The notes beneath the pieces are model-generated. The model was not told the DNA's origin. It worked only from the letters and a program-made list of their open reading frames with translations, and did not search any database. The position numbers and the translations under genes are program-made. Source: Rhodopseudomonas palustris (GTDB taxonomy: Bacteria; Pseudomonadota; Alphaproteobacteria; Rhizobiales; Xanthobacteraceae). Taken from it: DNA of 64,000 nucleotides. The stretch is from contig NZ_QKQS01000023.1 in the NCBI RefSeq assembly GCF_003226555.1, positions 1,505,123 to 1,569,122 on the forward strand, written 5' to 3'. Positions 42,544 through 56,197 of the stretch are shown in pieces; positions within the stretch are counted from its first letter, which is position 1; each line of letters opens with the position of its first letter.

Positions 42544-42620
42544 GGCGCGTGTCGTTCGACGCCGTTGCAACAGGCCGCAATCAGAAGTGATTTTGCTCCG
42601 CCGCTCCGACCGGCGAGTGT

Positions 42621-42644
42621 CCCGCCCCGCAGGATAGGGGCGGG
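42621..42644 (+). terminator. GC-rich hairpin ahead of the BASS-like gene
   Basis: CCCGCCCC (42621-42628) pairs with GGGGCGGG (42637-42644), loop of 8 nt, no T-run. It ends 10 bp before the ATG at 42655 and abuts the ribosome site, so it could end the upstream transcript or limit translation of the next gene. Confidence 0.4.
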
Positions 42645-42654
42645 GACGGGGTGA

Positions 42655-43674
42655 ATGTCGGTTGGTCTGTTGCGCGGGATCGCAATTCCCGTGAAGGGGC
42701 TTGCATGGATCGGCCGGCAAGGGACCAGGGCGATCGCCGCCCTGGTGGTTCTCGGCCTCGCGGTGCCGCCGCTCGGCGACGCGCTCCGGCCGTTCGTCAC
42801 CGAGGCGATCTTTGCGCTGTTGTGCATCTCGTTCATGCGGGTCGATGTCGCGCAAGTACGCGCCAATCTGCGCCGGCCGGCCGTCGTGCTGGCGGCGACG
42901 GCGTGGACCGCCCTGGCAGTCCCGGTGCTCGCCGGCCTCGCGTGCTTTGCCGCGAGGCTGGATGTGCGAGCGCCGGATTTGTTGCTGGCGTTGATGCTGC
43001 AGGCGGTGGCCTCGCCGATGATGGCGTCGCCGGCGCTGGCAGCGCTGATGGGGCTCGACGCGACTCTGGTGCTGATGACGCTGGTGACGAGCACGGCGCT
43101 GATTCCGTTCACGGCGCCGCTGTTCGCCTATGTGTTCGTCGGCTCGTCGATGACGCTGTCGCCGCTGGCGCTCGGTCTGAAGCTGTCGGCGATTCTCGGC
43201 GGCTCGCTGCTGGTTGCGGCGATCATCCGCAAGCTGGTCGGCGCGGAAGCCATCCATCGCCAAAAGCAGCCGATCGATGGCGCCAACATCCTCATTCTGT
43301 ATGTCTTCGTCGCCGCGGTGATGGGCAATGTGGTGTCGAGCGTCATCGCGCAGCCACTGCTGATGATCGCGCTTGCGGCTTTGGCGTTCGCCGTTTTCCT
43401 CGTCCTGCTGGTCGTGACGACGCTGATGTTCAGGAAGATCGGTCCGGATCGCGCGCTGGCGCTAGGCCTGATGGTGTCGCAGCGCAATATGGGATTGATG
43501 GTGGCGGCGACCGACGGCGCGCTACCGGGCGTCACCTGGCTGTATTTCGCTTTGTCGCAATTCCCGATTTATCTGGCGCCGCAGCTTCTTGCGCCGGTCG
43601 CCCGCAAGGTCGTGGCCGGACGGGCGCGTTCGGTCGACGACGAAGAAGGAGCCGTATCCTCCGCAGGTCGCTGA
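42655..43674 (+). CDS. Ten-helix membrane transporter of the BASS type
   Basis: 339 residues, about ten membrane helices, in pattern like bile-acid:sodium symporters (BASS) and relatives. Inside are MQAVASPMMASPALAALMGLDATLVLMTLV, the two-helix crossing of the fold, and LGLMVSQRNMGLMVAATDGA, the second inverted-repeat half. The family call is from topology and these segments, not a signature residue, so substrate and coupling ion are unknown. The C-terminal tail is polar. Preceded by a stable hairpin and transcribed with the barrel gene direction. Confidence 0.68.
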   Translation: MSVGLLRGIAIPVKGLAWIGRQGTRAIAALVVLGLAVPPLGDALRPFVTEAIFALLCISFMRVDVAQVRANLRRPAVVLAATAWTALAVPVLAGLACFAARLDVRAPDLLLALMLQAVASPMMASPALAALMGLDATLVLMTLVTSTALIPFTAPLFAYVFVGSSMTLSPLALGLKLSAILGGSLLVAAIIRKLVGAEAIHRQKQPIDGANILILYVFVAAVMGNVVSSVIAQPLLMIALAALAFAVFLVLLVVTTLMFRKIGPDRALALGLMVSQRNMGLMVAATDGALPGVTWLYFALSQFPIYLAPQLLAPVARKVVAGRARSVDDEEGAVSSAGR

Positions 43675-43706
43675 CTGCCAGTCGACCGGCGGCGAGTGAC
43701 AATTTG

Positions 43707-43979
43707 TCAGCCGCGCCAGCGCGAACGGTCGGTCTTGATCCGTCTGAAGCGCACCCCGGAGCCGTCCGGCAGCCGGGTGGCGATATAGCCGGCGGCCAGG
43801 CAAGCTTCGCGCTGCGGCATGTGCTCGTCCGGTGCGTAGGTCGAATCCCACCAGGCGGCACGGTGCGACGCGCGCGGCAGATCGAAGCCGAGCATCTCCT
43901 CGATTTCATCCATACGCAGCACGAGCTCCGGCGCGGTTTGCTGTGCAAGGTAGTCGCGTAACGGGTCGAAGTTCTTCAT
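43707..43979 (-). CDS. DUF7662-type small protein
   Basis: 90 residues from the ATG at 43979. It has the pattern DPLRDYLAQQTAPELVLRMD, EIEEMLGFDLPRASHRAAWW and a C-terminal strand (GSGVRFRRIKTDRSRW). The conserved L-P-x-x-A-x-x-HRAWW-like motif fits the DUF7662 domain, also found fused to nucleases in some bacteria; function not established. Basic C-terminus. Convergent with the BASS-like gene. Longer in-frame sequence upstream up to 44093 lacks similarity. Confidence 0.7.
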   Translation of the reverse strand: MKNFDPLRDYLAQQTAPELVLRMDEIEEMLGFDLPRASHRAAWWDSTYAPDEHMPQREACLAAGYIATRLPDGSGVRFRRIKTDRSRWRG

Positions 43980-44150
43980 CGGCGGCGTCAACGTTGGTCG
44001 GAGGAGTGGAAGCGGTCGGACAGGTCGGTGCTTGCGGAGTACGTTCGCCGGGCGAAACATACAGCCTGGGGTGAAAGCGCGCGTTAACCCCACGTTACGT
44101 CAATAACGCAACTTAAGCGCTCTGCAAGACATTGCGTGGAACCTGCCGCA

Positions 44151-45659
44151 ATGGACACGCACGGTCTGCTCGACACCCTTCGAAGAGAAATCCATCGCCG
44201 CCGACGCATGTCGGCGCGGTTGATGGTGGTGTTCTCGATGATCACCGTGCTTGGGTTTTCCGCGGTCTGTGGCAGCGTGCTGATCGATATGCGGCGCGGC
44301 GCCGAGGATCTGGCGCGGCAGACGCTGGAGAATTTGGCGGCCTCGATCGATGCCGACATCGACCGCAATCTCGAACTGTACGATTCCGCGCTGCGGACGG
44401 TCGCCGGCAAACTGCTGCTGCCCGAACTGAGCGCGGTCGATCCGACGATCGCTCGGCTGATCCTGTTCGATCATTCGGTCGCAGCCCCGCAATTCGGTGC
44501 GATTCGGATCTACGATCAGCACGGCAATCTGATGCGCGACTCGGCGGTGCCGAATCCAGCCGCAGAGAACCGAGCCGATCAGCCTTTCTTCACGGCACAA
44601 CATGACGACCCGAATCTCGGGCTGTTCATCGGCAAACCGCAGCAGCTCGATGGTGCTTATTCCTTGATCGTCAGCCGCCGGGTGACCGGCCAGGACGGCC
44701 AATTCCTCGGCGTCGTCGCCGGCTCGATCAAGTTCGATTATTTCCAGGATCTGTTCAAACGGCTGCGGCTGCAGCCGAATGACATGATCGCTGTCCTGGC
44801 CCACGACGGCACGCTGATCACGCGTGCGCCGCTGACGCCGGAGCTGATCGGCAAGAACATGATGTTCACGCCCGGCGTTCAGAAGATGTTCGGCCGCCGC
44901 AGCGGATGGTTCGCCGGCGCCGGAACGCTGGATGGCGTGAAGCGGATGTTCGTTTGGAGCGACAGCACCAGACCTCTCGTGGTGCTGGTGGCGAAGTCGT
45001 GGGACGACATCTATGCGATGTGGCGCCGCGAAGCGATTTGGATCGGCATCGCGCTTTTGGTACTCGCCACCTTCGTCGCCGCCGTGACGGTGTTTTTCAT
45101 TCATGAGATCGATCGGCGCGCCGAGGCCGAACGGCGGCTCGAGGAACTCGCGACCACCGATCCGCTGACCGGGCTGACCAATCGCCGCAAGTTCGACGCG
45201 GCGATCGATGCCGAATGGCGCAGAGCCGCTCGTCAGAACAGCTCGATCGCGCTTCTGATGATCGACGCCGACCACTTCAAGGCCTTCAACGACAGCTTCG
45301 GCCATCAGGCCGGAGATCAGATGCTGGTCGGCATCGCCGTCTGCATCGCCGACACCGTGCAGCGCGCCAGCGACTGTGCGGCGCGGTTCGGAGGCGAAGA
45401 ATTCGCGGTGTTGTTGCCCGGGCTCAGCGTGCAGGCTGCCGTGTCGGTCGCCGAAACTATCCGGCGCAAGGTCGAGCAATGGTCGAACCTCGAAGGGGGC
45501 GTCACCGTCTCGATCGGTGTCGCCAGCACCAAGCCAACCGCTTCGCAGCATTGGCAAGACCTGGTCGAAGTCGCCGATCGCGCGCTGTATGGCGCCAAGG
45601 AGCTCGGCCGCAACCGTTGCGTCGTCGGTGGCCGCAGCGAGATCACGCTGGTGGCGTGA
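44151..45659 (+). CDS. Diguanylate cyclase with periplasmic Cache-like sensor domain
   Basis: 502 residues. TM1 (ARLMVVFSMITVLGFSAVCG), a periplasmic double-Cache-like domain of about 250 residues (SRRVTGQDGQFLGVVAGSIK is a typical segment), TM2 (AIWIGIALLVLATFVAAVTV), a short linker, and a GGDEF domain at about 340-500. The active-site loop reads RFGGEEFAVLLPG, so the catalytic GGEEF is intact; substrate contacts DADHFKAFNDSFGHQAGD are also present. No EAL domain. It makes cyclic di-GMP in response to an extracellular small molecule. No RxxD I-site seen upstream of GGEEF, so product inhibition may be absent. ATG at 44151. Confidence 0.94.
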   Translation: MDTHGLLDTLRREIHRRRRMSARLMVVFSMITVLGFSAVCGSVLIDMRRGAEDLARQTLENLAASIDADIDRNLELYDSALRTVAGKLLLPELSAVDPTIARLILFDHSVAAPQFGAIRIYDQHGNLMRDSAVPNPAAENRADQPFFTAQHDDPNLGLFIGKPQQLDGAYSLIVSRRVTGQDGQFLGVVAGSIKFDYFQDLFKRLRLQPNDMIAVLAHDGTLITRAPLTPELIGKNMMFTPGVQKMFGRRSGWFAGAGTLDGVKRMFVWSDSTRPLVVLVAKSWDDIYAMWRREAIWIGIALLVLATFVAAVTVFFIHEIDRRAEAERRLEELATTDPLTGLTNRRKFDAAIDAEWRRAARQNSSIALLMIDADHFKAFNDSFGHQAGDQMLVGIAVCIADTVQRASDCAARFGGEEFAVLLPGLSVQAAVSVAETIRRKVEQWSNLEGGVTVSIGVASTKPTASQHWQDLVEVADRALYGAKELGRNRCVVGGRSEITLVA

Positions 45660-45700
45660 CCGCAGCCGCGGCCGGATCGCGACGATTTACTTGTCGAGTC

Positions 45701-46576
45701 TTACTTGTCGAGGTAGCGCTTCATGTCGTCGATCAGCCCGGCGCGCAGATCGGCGCGCTGCATCGCGAACGCGATGTTGGCGCGCAGGAAGCCGGCCTTC
45801 GAGCCGCAATCGTGGCGCTCGCCCTCGAATTCGACGCCGTAGAATTTCTGCGTCTTCGACAGTCCGATCATCGCGTCGGTGAGCTGGATTTCGCCGCCCG
45901 CGCCGCGCTCCTGCGTCGCCAGGATCTTGAAGATCTCCGGCTGCAGGATGTAGCGGCCGGTAATCGACAGGTTCGACGGTGCCGTGCCCGGCGCCGGCTT
46001 CTCGACCATGCCGTCGACCTCGAACACCTTGCCGGTCCGCTTGCCGACGCCGCAGATGCCGTACTGATGGGTGCGGTCGGCCGGCACTTCCTCGACCGCG
46101 ATGACGTTGGCCTTGTCGCCGAGCTTCTCGGCGGCCTGGATCATCTGCTTCAGGCAGCCCGGGGTGTTGAGCACCAGTTCGTCCGGCAGCACCACCGCGA
46201 ACGGCTCGTTGCCGACGATGTCACGGGCGCACCAGACCGCGTGGCCGAGGCCGTGCGGCGCCTGCTGGCGCGTAAAGCTCATCGCGCCGGCCTCCGGCTG
46301 ATCGCGCGCCAGAATCTCGATCTCGGCGGTCTTGTTGCGGCCCTTCAGGGTCATGTCGAGCTCGAACTGACGGTCGAAGTGATCCTCGATCATGCCCTTG
46401 TTGCGTCCGGTGACGAACACGAAGTGTTCGATGCCGGCTTCCCGCGCTTCGTCGACGACGTACTGGATCAGCGGCTTGTCGACGATGGTCAGCATCTCCT
46501 TCGGCATCGCCTTGGTGGCGGGGAGAACGCGGGTGCCGAGGCCGGCGACCGGGAAGACGGCTTTGCGGATTTTCAT
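45701..46576 (-). CDS. galU: UTP-glucose-1-phosphate uridylyltransferase
   Basis: 291 residues from the ATG at 46576. The nucleotidyltransferase motif AVFPVAGLGTRVLPATKAMP with the following KEMLTIVDKPLIQYVVDEA, then FVFVTGRNKGMIEDHFD, GLGHAVWCARDIVG and the metal-binding DELV. It makes UDP-glucose for exopolysaccharide, LPS and trehalose pathways. The stop is unusual: TTACTTGTCGAG occurs twice in tandem (45687-45698 and 45701-45712), so the last three codons and stop are duplicated just after the gene. Confidence 0.96.
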   Translation of the reverse strand: MKIRKAVFPVAGLGTRVLPATKAMPKEMLTIVDKPLIQYVVDEAREAGIEHFVFVTGRNKGMIEDHFDRQFELDMTLKGRNKTAEIEILARDQPEAGAMSFTRQQAPHGLGHAVWCARDIVGNEPFAVVLPDELVLNTPGCLKQMIQAAEKLGDKANVIAVEEVPADRTHQYGICGVGKRTGKVFEVDGMVEKPAPGTAPSNLSITGRYILQPEIFKILATQERGAGGEIQLTDAMIGLSKTQKFYGVEFEGERHDCGSKAGFLRANIAFAMQRADLRAGLIDDMKRYLDK

Positions 46577-46699
46577 GGTCGGGAGATCTTTCGAGAGGGT
46601 ACGGGAGGCGACATCGGACGGTCTTGCAACCTGCAACCAAGGCGGATGTGTGGAGTTCCGAAATCCGGCGCGAAGCCTCGATCGGGACAGATTGTCACA

Positions 46700-47644
46700 T
46701 CAGAACGACGGCGTCCCCGGTACGAAAGCATCGAATGCCGCCCAGAATTGCTGGCGGTAGCGATCCTGCTCCTGCAGGATTTCGTGGCGGGCGCCGGGGA
46801 TCACCAGATGCGAGCCGGTCCGCAAATGATAAGCGAACTCTTCGATCGCCGGCGTCGACACCACGCTGTCCATGCCGGCCGCGACCATCAGGATCGGCTG
46901 CCGGATCTGCGACGGGTAGTGCGTCGCCTTGAAGGCGTGCATGGCGCGGAGCGCGGTATCGGCCCAGGCGACGGTCGGCGAGGCGAGGCCGAGGGTCGGG
47001 TCCTCGGCGACGATCGCGGCATTGCGGGCATAGCGCAGCGGGTCCGAGGTGAGCTTGTTGCCGGCGAACGGCTCTGTGTTGGCGAGCACGTCATTGCCGC
47101 CGGGCACGTAGCGACCGCCCTGGCCCGCCAGCCGCATCGTCAGCAGCAGCAGCCTGATCGGCAGCGCGGTGGTGTTGCCGGCCAGATCGATCATCGGCGC
47201 CGACAACACCATTCGGTCGAACCAGCGTTTGCCGGAGCGGGCGATGCGCAGCATCACCGCGCCGCCCATCGAATGCGCCAGCGCGAAGTGCGGTGGTGGG
47301 CAGTCCGGCAGCACGACCTCGCGGACGAAGGTTTCGACGTCGATTTCGAAGTCGGCGAAGTTGCGCACGTAGCCCTTGCGATAATCGCGTAGCCGGCGCT
47401 CCGAATGTCCCTGGCCGCGCCAGTCGAGCGCCGCGACCGCAAAGCCGCGGTCGCGCAGGTCGCGCACCGTTTCGAAGTACTTCTCGATCTGCTCGGTGCG
47501 CCCGGTGAACACGCACACGGTGCCCTTGCGGTGCCCCGTCGGCTCCCATCGTGCGAAGCGGAGCTGCACGCCGTCGGGCGTCTTGATGAAACCGGAGACG
47601 GCGTCTTCGGGCACCGGATTGGCAGGAGTCGAGACGAGCGTCAT
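46700..47644 (-). CDS. Alpha/beta hydrolase (monoacylglycerol lipase/lysophospholipase type)
   Basis: 314 residues. Serine hydrolase of the Hydrolase_4 type: oxyanion region VFTGRTEQIEKYFE, nucleophile elbow ALAHSMGGAVML, acid in VAAGMDSVVST and catalytic His in VIPGARHEILQEQ. LPIRLLLLTMRL suggests a lid near the membrane, but no signal peptide is present. Substrates are probably lysophospholipids or monoacylglycerols by family. Shares strand with galU, 123 bp apart. Confidence 0.9.
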   Translation of the reverse strand: MTLVSTPANPVPEDAVSGFIKTPDGVQLRFARWEPTGHRKGTVCVFTGRTEQIEKYFETVRDLRDRGFAVAALDWRGQGHSERRLRDYRKGYVRNFADFEIDVETFVREVVLPDCPPPHFALAHSMGGAVMLRIARSGKRWFDRMVLSAPMIDLAGNTTALPIRLLLLTMRLAGQGGRYVPGGNDVLANTEPFAGNKLTSDPLRYARNAAIVAEDPTLGLASPTVAWADTALRAMHAFKATHYPSQIRQPILMVAAGMDSVVSTPAIEEFAYHLRTGSHLVIPGARHEILQEQDRYRQQFWAAFDAFVPGTPSF

Positions 47645-47719
47645 GAATCGGGTCCGGGTGAGCGCAAATGCCTGGAAATCTGAACGAAGTCGGCGGGCGC
47701 GAACGGCCTCGGGACCCCT

Positions 47720-47747
47720 CTTGAACCCCGAAACACCCCTCCCATAT
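47720..47747 (+). promoter_or_regulatory. Heat-shock (sigma32/RpoH) promoter of the sHsp gene
   Basis: CTTGAA at 47720-47725 and CCCATAT at 47741-47747, with 15 bp between them, match the RpoH consensus pattern (CTTGAA and CCCCATnT). It lies immediately before the structured leader. Confidence 0.55.
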
Positions 47748-47751
47748 CATC

Positions 47752-47863
47752 TCCGTGCAGGCCACACCAAGGGGTCAGGAACTGACTTCTCCGGCTGCAC
47801 GGACAAGGCCCGGCCCGATGGCGGGCGGGTCATCCCATAGTCGCTTCTAGGAGGACTTTGACC
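47752..47863 (+). promoter_or_regulatory. ROSE-like RNA thermometer in the sHsp 5' leader
   Basis: A ~110-nt structured leader. CCGTGCAG (47753-47760) pairs with CTGCACGG (47795-47802), with an inner GTCAGGAACTGAC hairpin. A second GC-rich hairpin covers about 47806-47831. The last hairpin, in AGTCGCTTCTAGGAGGACT (about 47839-47857), sequesters the ribosome site AGGAGG, with the G opposite G typical of ROSE elements that open on heating. Rhizobial sHsp genes use ROSE elements; assignment here is by structure and position. Confidence 0.7.
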
Positions 47864-48340
47864 ATGCGTAGCTTCGATCTCACCCCGTTCTATCGTTCGA
47901 CCATCGGTTTCGACCGCCTGTTCAATCTGCTCGACCAGACCGCTGCGGATGCGGCGGCGCCCGGCTATCCGCCCTACAATATCGAGCGGACCGGCGAGAA
48001 TGCGTATCGCATCACCGTTGCGGTCGCGGGTTTCTCTCCGTCCGAGCTTTCGATCGTCAGCAAGGAGAACACGCTGACCATCAAGGGCGAGAAGGGCGGT
48101 GAAGAGGCCGGCAAGGCCGAAGTGCTGTATCGCGGTATCGCCGCGCGCGCCTTCGAGCGGGCGTTCCAGCTCGCCGACTACGTCACGGTGAAGAACGCCA
48201 GCCTCGAAAACGGTCTGCTGCACGTCGATCTCGTGCGCGAGATTCCCGAGGCGAAAAAGCCGCGCAGCATTCCGATCAGCATCAATGCGCAGGCCGGCCC
48301 GCAAGTGGTCACCGACAACAGCGAGAAGGCGGCCGCGTAA
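47864..48340 (+). CDS. Small heat-shock protein (Hsp20/IbpA family)
   Basis: 158 residues from the ATG at 47864, just after AGGAGG. An alpha-crystallin domain at about 35-135 (ENAYRITVAVAGFSPSELSI, NTLTIKGEKGGEEAGKAEVL, AFERAFQLADYVTVKNASLE, NGLLHVDLVREIPEAKKPRS) and the IPI-like C-terminal anchor SIPISINAQ. It holds unfolding proteins for the Hsp70 system. Rhizobial class A (IbpA-like). Control by an RpoH promoter and a ROSE-like leader is indicated by sequence. Confidence 0.95.
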   Translation: MRSFDLTPFYRSTIGFDRLFNLLDQTAADAAAPGYPPYNIERTGENAYRITVAVAGFSPSELSIVSKENTLTIKGEKGGEEAGKAEVLYRGIAARAFERAFQLADYVTVKNASLENGLLHVDLVREIPEAKKPRSIPISINAQAGPQVVTDNSEKAAA

Positions 48341-48384
48341 CGCGCCGCCGGCTTGCGAACTTTCTTTCGCTGCATAGACCCCTA

Positions 48385-48424
48385 GCCAAGCAGGCGCCCC
48401 GGGCAACCGGGGCGCTTTGCTTTC
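48385..48424 (+). terminator. Terminator of the sHsp gene
   Basis: Perfect 9-bp stem GCGCCCCGG (48394-48402) with CCGGGGCGC (48407-48415), GCAA loop, and TTTGCTTT after it; extra AAGC/GCTT pairing extends the stem. Confidence 0.8.
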
Positions 48425-48481
48425 GGAGCCGTCGCGGTCCGTCGCGAAGGGCACAGGTCGTCTGAAAAGCCGACCGAGCGG

Positions 48482-49267
48482 CTACTCCAGCCCCTGCACC
48501 GGCGGCATTGCTTCGGTCGGGCGGATCGTCGCCGAGGAGGAGGGCTTGGCTCGCACCGGCGAGGGGCCTGCGGCCGATGGCACGGCGCTGGCCGGGCTCT
48601 GCACCGCTGCGGTGTCCTGTTTGGTGTCCTTGCCGGCGTCCTGCCTGGCCTGATCGAGCATCGGCTTGGAGCCGTCCTTGGCGGCGGCGTCGCCTGCGGC
48701 CTTAGCGGCTTTGTCGCCGGCCGGATGCTGAGGCGCCGGCCGCGGGATCGGTGTGGCAGCATTGCGGTTGGCGACGCGGGCGACCGGCTTCGGCGGCCGC
48801 GGCGGATTGGTCTCGACGAACCGGGGCAGTCCCTGGATCCGGCCGTAGCTGGCGACCGTCACCTCTTCCATGCGGTCGCCCATCTGCCAGGCCGGCATGA
48901 AGCGGACCAGACGGCCGGTGCGGGCGTCGATCACCAGGCGACCATCGTCACCGTCCGGATTGATCGCCGCCATGGTGTAGACCGCGCCGCGCTGGCGCGG
49001 ATAGCCGAGCGGGGCGAAGCCTTCGGCGCGCGCCGCCCGGGTGACCGCGTCTGGTGACAGCACGTCGAGCCCCTCGGCCGGCAGCGCCATGCGGCGCACC
49101 TCCCGCCGCGGCGGCGGAGGCGGCATCGCCGCATAAGAGCCCTGAATGTCGGACACTCTGGAAACGGGCGGCCGTGCGTCGCCGCCGGCCGGCAGCGGGT
49201 CGGCCATCGCCGTGGTTGCGGCGGTCGCGGCGAGACCGGCCGACATCACCCACCCTTTGAACTTCAT
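48482..49267 (-). CDS. Exported Pro/Ala-rich protein of unknown function
   Basis: 261 residues from the ATG at 49267. Signal peptide (KGWVMSAGLAATAATTAMA, cut before DPLPAGG). Residues 60-140 form a compact domain (LSPDAVTRAARAEGFAPLGY, RLVIDARTGRLVRFMPAWQM) resembling PRC/PepSY-type small beta folds; after it a long low-complexity Pro/Ala/Lys tail (residues 150-260, e.g. ADGAAK-type repeats) that is probably extended in the periplasm. No catalytic motif. Function unknown. Confidence 0.68.
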   Translation of the reverse strand: MKFKGWVMSAGLAATAATTAMADPLPAGGDARPPVSRVSDIQGSYAAMPPPPPRREVRRMALPAEGLDVLSPDAVTRAARAEGFAPLGYPRQRGAVYTMAAINPDGDDGRLVIDARTGRLVRFMPAWQMGDRMEEVTVASYGRIQGLPRFVETNPPRPPKPVARVANRNAATPIPRPAPQHPAGDKAAKAAGDAAAKDGSKPMLDQARQDAGKDTKQDTAAVQSPASAVPSAAGPSPVRAKPSSSATIRPTEAMPPVQGLE

Positions 49268-49727
49268 TGCTCGATGCTCCCTGCAGCGCCCCGCCCCGTT
49301 CTGGCGCGGGCGGGAGCCTCGCGGGTGAATTTGACCCGGAGTTGGCTCAAACGGGGCGGGTTTGGCGTGAATCCGTGGCGCGTGCGGCGGCATTGGGCGG
49401 TCGATATCGACGCCGAAACGCGCCGGAGCCACCATCGAATGGGCGACGTGGGCGCGCTTGTGTGCTAGACAAAAATTTGGCAAAGTCGTGCTAGGACAGC
49501 ATCGCTGTCTCATTTACGGTGGTAGCCCGGCACGGGGTTGCAGCGTCACGCGAGGCGATTGACGTCGCGCGCGGCACCTGATTGTCCGTTGGGCGATATG
49601 GACACCGGGGTCTGAATACGCAAATCGTGGCTCGCGGAGCGCGAGCGGTGGCCCGGAGGGTGCCGCGAGCGTCCGAACTGCGCCGATGCTGGATAGTGTA
49701 TCCCCTCCCGGGATGAAGAGGACGAAG
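49268..49727. other. 460-bp intergenic leader region of gltB
   Basis: No gene supported. Two small perfect hairpins are visible: GACAGC-ATC-GCTGTC at about 49496-49510 and GCTCGCG-GAG-CGCGAGC at 49630-49646. AT-richer sequence around 49470-49500 (TAGACAAAAATTTGGCA) may be a promoter. No TGGC-N10-GC sigma54 site with correct spacing found. Confidence 0.4.
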
Positions 49728-54455
<4,728 letters not shown>

Positions 54456-54468
54456 GTTCTCGATCGCT

Positions 54469-54598
54469 CATCCTTCGAGACGCGCGCCGCAGGCGCGCTC
54501 CTCAGGATGAGGGCTGGACGCGCGGCGTGCCGCTGTCCGGCAACCAGCACAGTCCCCTCATGGTGAGGAGGCGCGAAGCGCCGTCTCGAACCATGAGG
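54469..54598. repeat. Pair of REP-like palindromic repeats between gltB and gltD (family R1)
   Basis: Units at 54469-54511 and 54555-54598; the second is identical over 44 bp to 10397-10440. The order of the two unit types is reversed relative to the 10.4 kb locus. It lies in the 197-bp gap of the gltB-gltD operon and is expected to fold in the mRNA, possibly tuning relative subunit levels. Confidence 0.85.
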
Positions 54599-54652
54599 GC
54601 CACGAAACGAAGACTTAAAGTCGAAGACAAGAATTCGAGGCGTCAGAGTTCG

Positions 54653-56107
54653 ATGGGCAAGGTCACGGGGTTTCTGGAAATCGAGCGGCATGATCGCGCC
54701 TATGCGCCGGTCGCCGAGCGGATCAAGGGCTACAACGAATTCGTGGTGCCGCTCAGCGAGAAAGACCTGCGCGACCAGGCCGCCCGCTGCATGAATTGCG
54801 GCATCCCGTATTGCCACGGCACCGGCTCGCCGCAGCCGGGAGCGACCGGCTGCCCGGTCAACAACCAGATCCCGGACTGGAACGATCTGGTTTACAACGG
54901 CTATTGGCAGGAAGCCGCGCGCACCCTGCACTCCACCAACAACTTCCCGGAATTCACCGGCCGGATCTGCCCGGCGCCGTGCGAAGCCTCCTGCACGCTG
55001 AACATCGACGACAACCCGGTGACCATCAAGACGATCGAATGCGCGATCGTCGACACCGCGTTCGACAACGGCTGGGTCAAGCCGGAGATCGCCGCGGTCA
55101 AGACCGGCCAGAGCGTCGCGATCGTCGGTGCCGGCCCGGCCGGCCTCGCCTGCGCCCAGCAGCTGGCGCGCGCCGGTCACGACGTCCACGTCTATGAGAA
55201 GTTCGCCAAGGCCGGCGGCCTGCTGCGCTACGGCATCCCGGACTTCAAGATGGAGAAGCATCTGATCGACCGCCGTGTCGCCCAGATGGAAGCCGAAGGC
55301 GTCACCTTCCATTATGGCGCGCCGGTCGGTGGCAGCGCTCCGGGCGCGGTCGATCCGGCCGAGCTGCTGAAGCAGTACGACGCCGTGGCGCTGACCGGCG
55401 GTGCGGAAGCGCCGCGCGATCTGCCGATCCCGGGCCGTGAGCTTTCCGGCATCCACTTCGCGATGGACTTCCTCACCCAGCAGAACCGCCGCGTCTCCGG
55501 CGAAGCCGTGAACGGCGACGACATCCTCGCCGCCGGCAAGAACGTGGTGGTGATCGGCGGCGGCGACACCGGCTCGGACTGCATCGGCACCTCGATCCGT
55601 CAGGGCGCCAAGTCGGTGACCCAGATCGAGATCATGCCGGCGCCGCCGGAGCGCGAGAACAAGGGGCTGACCTGGCCGAACTGGCCGATGAAGATGCGCA
55701 CCTCGTCGAGCCAGGCCGAAGGCGCGCAGCGCGAATTCGCCGTGATGACGCAGTCGTTCGAAGGCGAGGGCGGCGTCGTCAAGAAGCTGAACTGCGTCCG
55801 CGTCGACGCCAAGTTCCAGCCGATCCCCGGCACCGAATTCGTGCTCGAAGCCGACCTCGTGCTGCTGGCGATGGGCTTCGTCTCGCCGGTCAAGGAAGGT
55901 CTCCTGACCCAGCTCGGCGTCGCGCTCGACCCGCGCGGCAACGTCGCCGCCGACCTGTCGCACTTCACCACCTCGGTCGACAAAGTCTTCGCCGCCGGCG
56001 ACATGCGCCGCGGCCAGTCGCTGGTGGTCTGGGCGATCCGCGAAGGCCGCCTGTGTGCGCAGGCGATCGACCGGTTCCTGATGGGCGCGACCACGCTGCC
56101 GCGGTAA
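54653..56107 (+). CDS. gltD: Glutamate synthase (NADPH) small subunit
   Basis: 484 residues, normal. N-terminal 4Fe-4S domain ([35 protein letters not shown]), FAD motif [42 protein letters not shown] motif [15 protein letters not shown], and the closing [21 protein letters not shown]. It passes electrons from NADPH to GltB. ATG at 54653; an in-frame extension upstream runs back through the gap and is not homologous. Separated from gltB by 197 bp containing repeats. Confidence 0.97.
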   Translation: MGKVTGFLEIERHDRAYAPVAERIKGYNEFVVPLSEKDLRDQAARCMNCGIPYCHGTGSPQPGATGCPVNNQIPDWNDLVYNGYWQEAARTLHSTNNFPEFTGRICPAPCEASCTLNIDDNPVTIKTIECAIVDTAFDNGWVKPEIAAVKTGQSVAIVGAGPAGLACAQQLARAGHDVHVYEKFAKAGGLLRYGIPDFKMEKHLIDRRVAQMEAEGVTFHYGAPVGGSAPGAVDPAELLKQYDAVALTGGAEAPRDLPIPGRELSGIHFAMDFLTQQNRRVSGEAVNGDDILAAGKNVVVIGGGDTGSDCIGTSIRQGAKSVTQIEIMPAPPERENKGLTWPNWPMKMRTSSSQAEGAQREFAVMTQSFEGEGGVVKKLNCVRVDAKFQPIPGTEFVLEADLVLLAMGFVSPVKEGLLTQLGVALDPRGNVAADLSHFTTSVDKVFAAGDMRRGQSLVVWAIREGRLCAQAIDRFLMGATTLPR

Positions 56108-56197
56108 GCGGGGCAAGGCAGACGGAATTCAGCGGCTTCCGCTAGCGACACTTTCGTGATTCGATCGGACGCGAATCTGCGGCTCGCGGAGGCGGAC

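Noticed and set aside
49470..49510. Sigma54 promoter for gltB
   Set aside because: TGGC and a following GC are present, but the GG-to-GC distance is 9 instead of 10 and the remaining consensus bases are missing.
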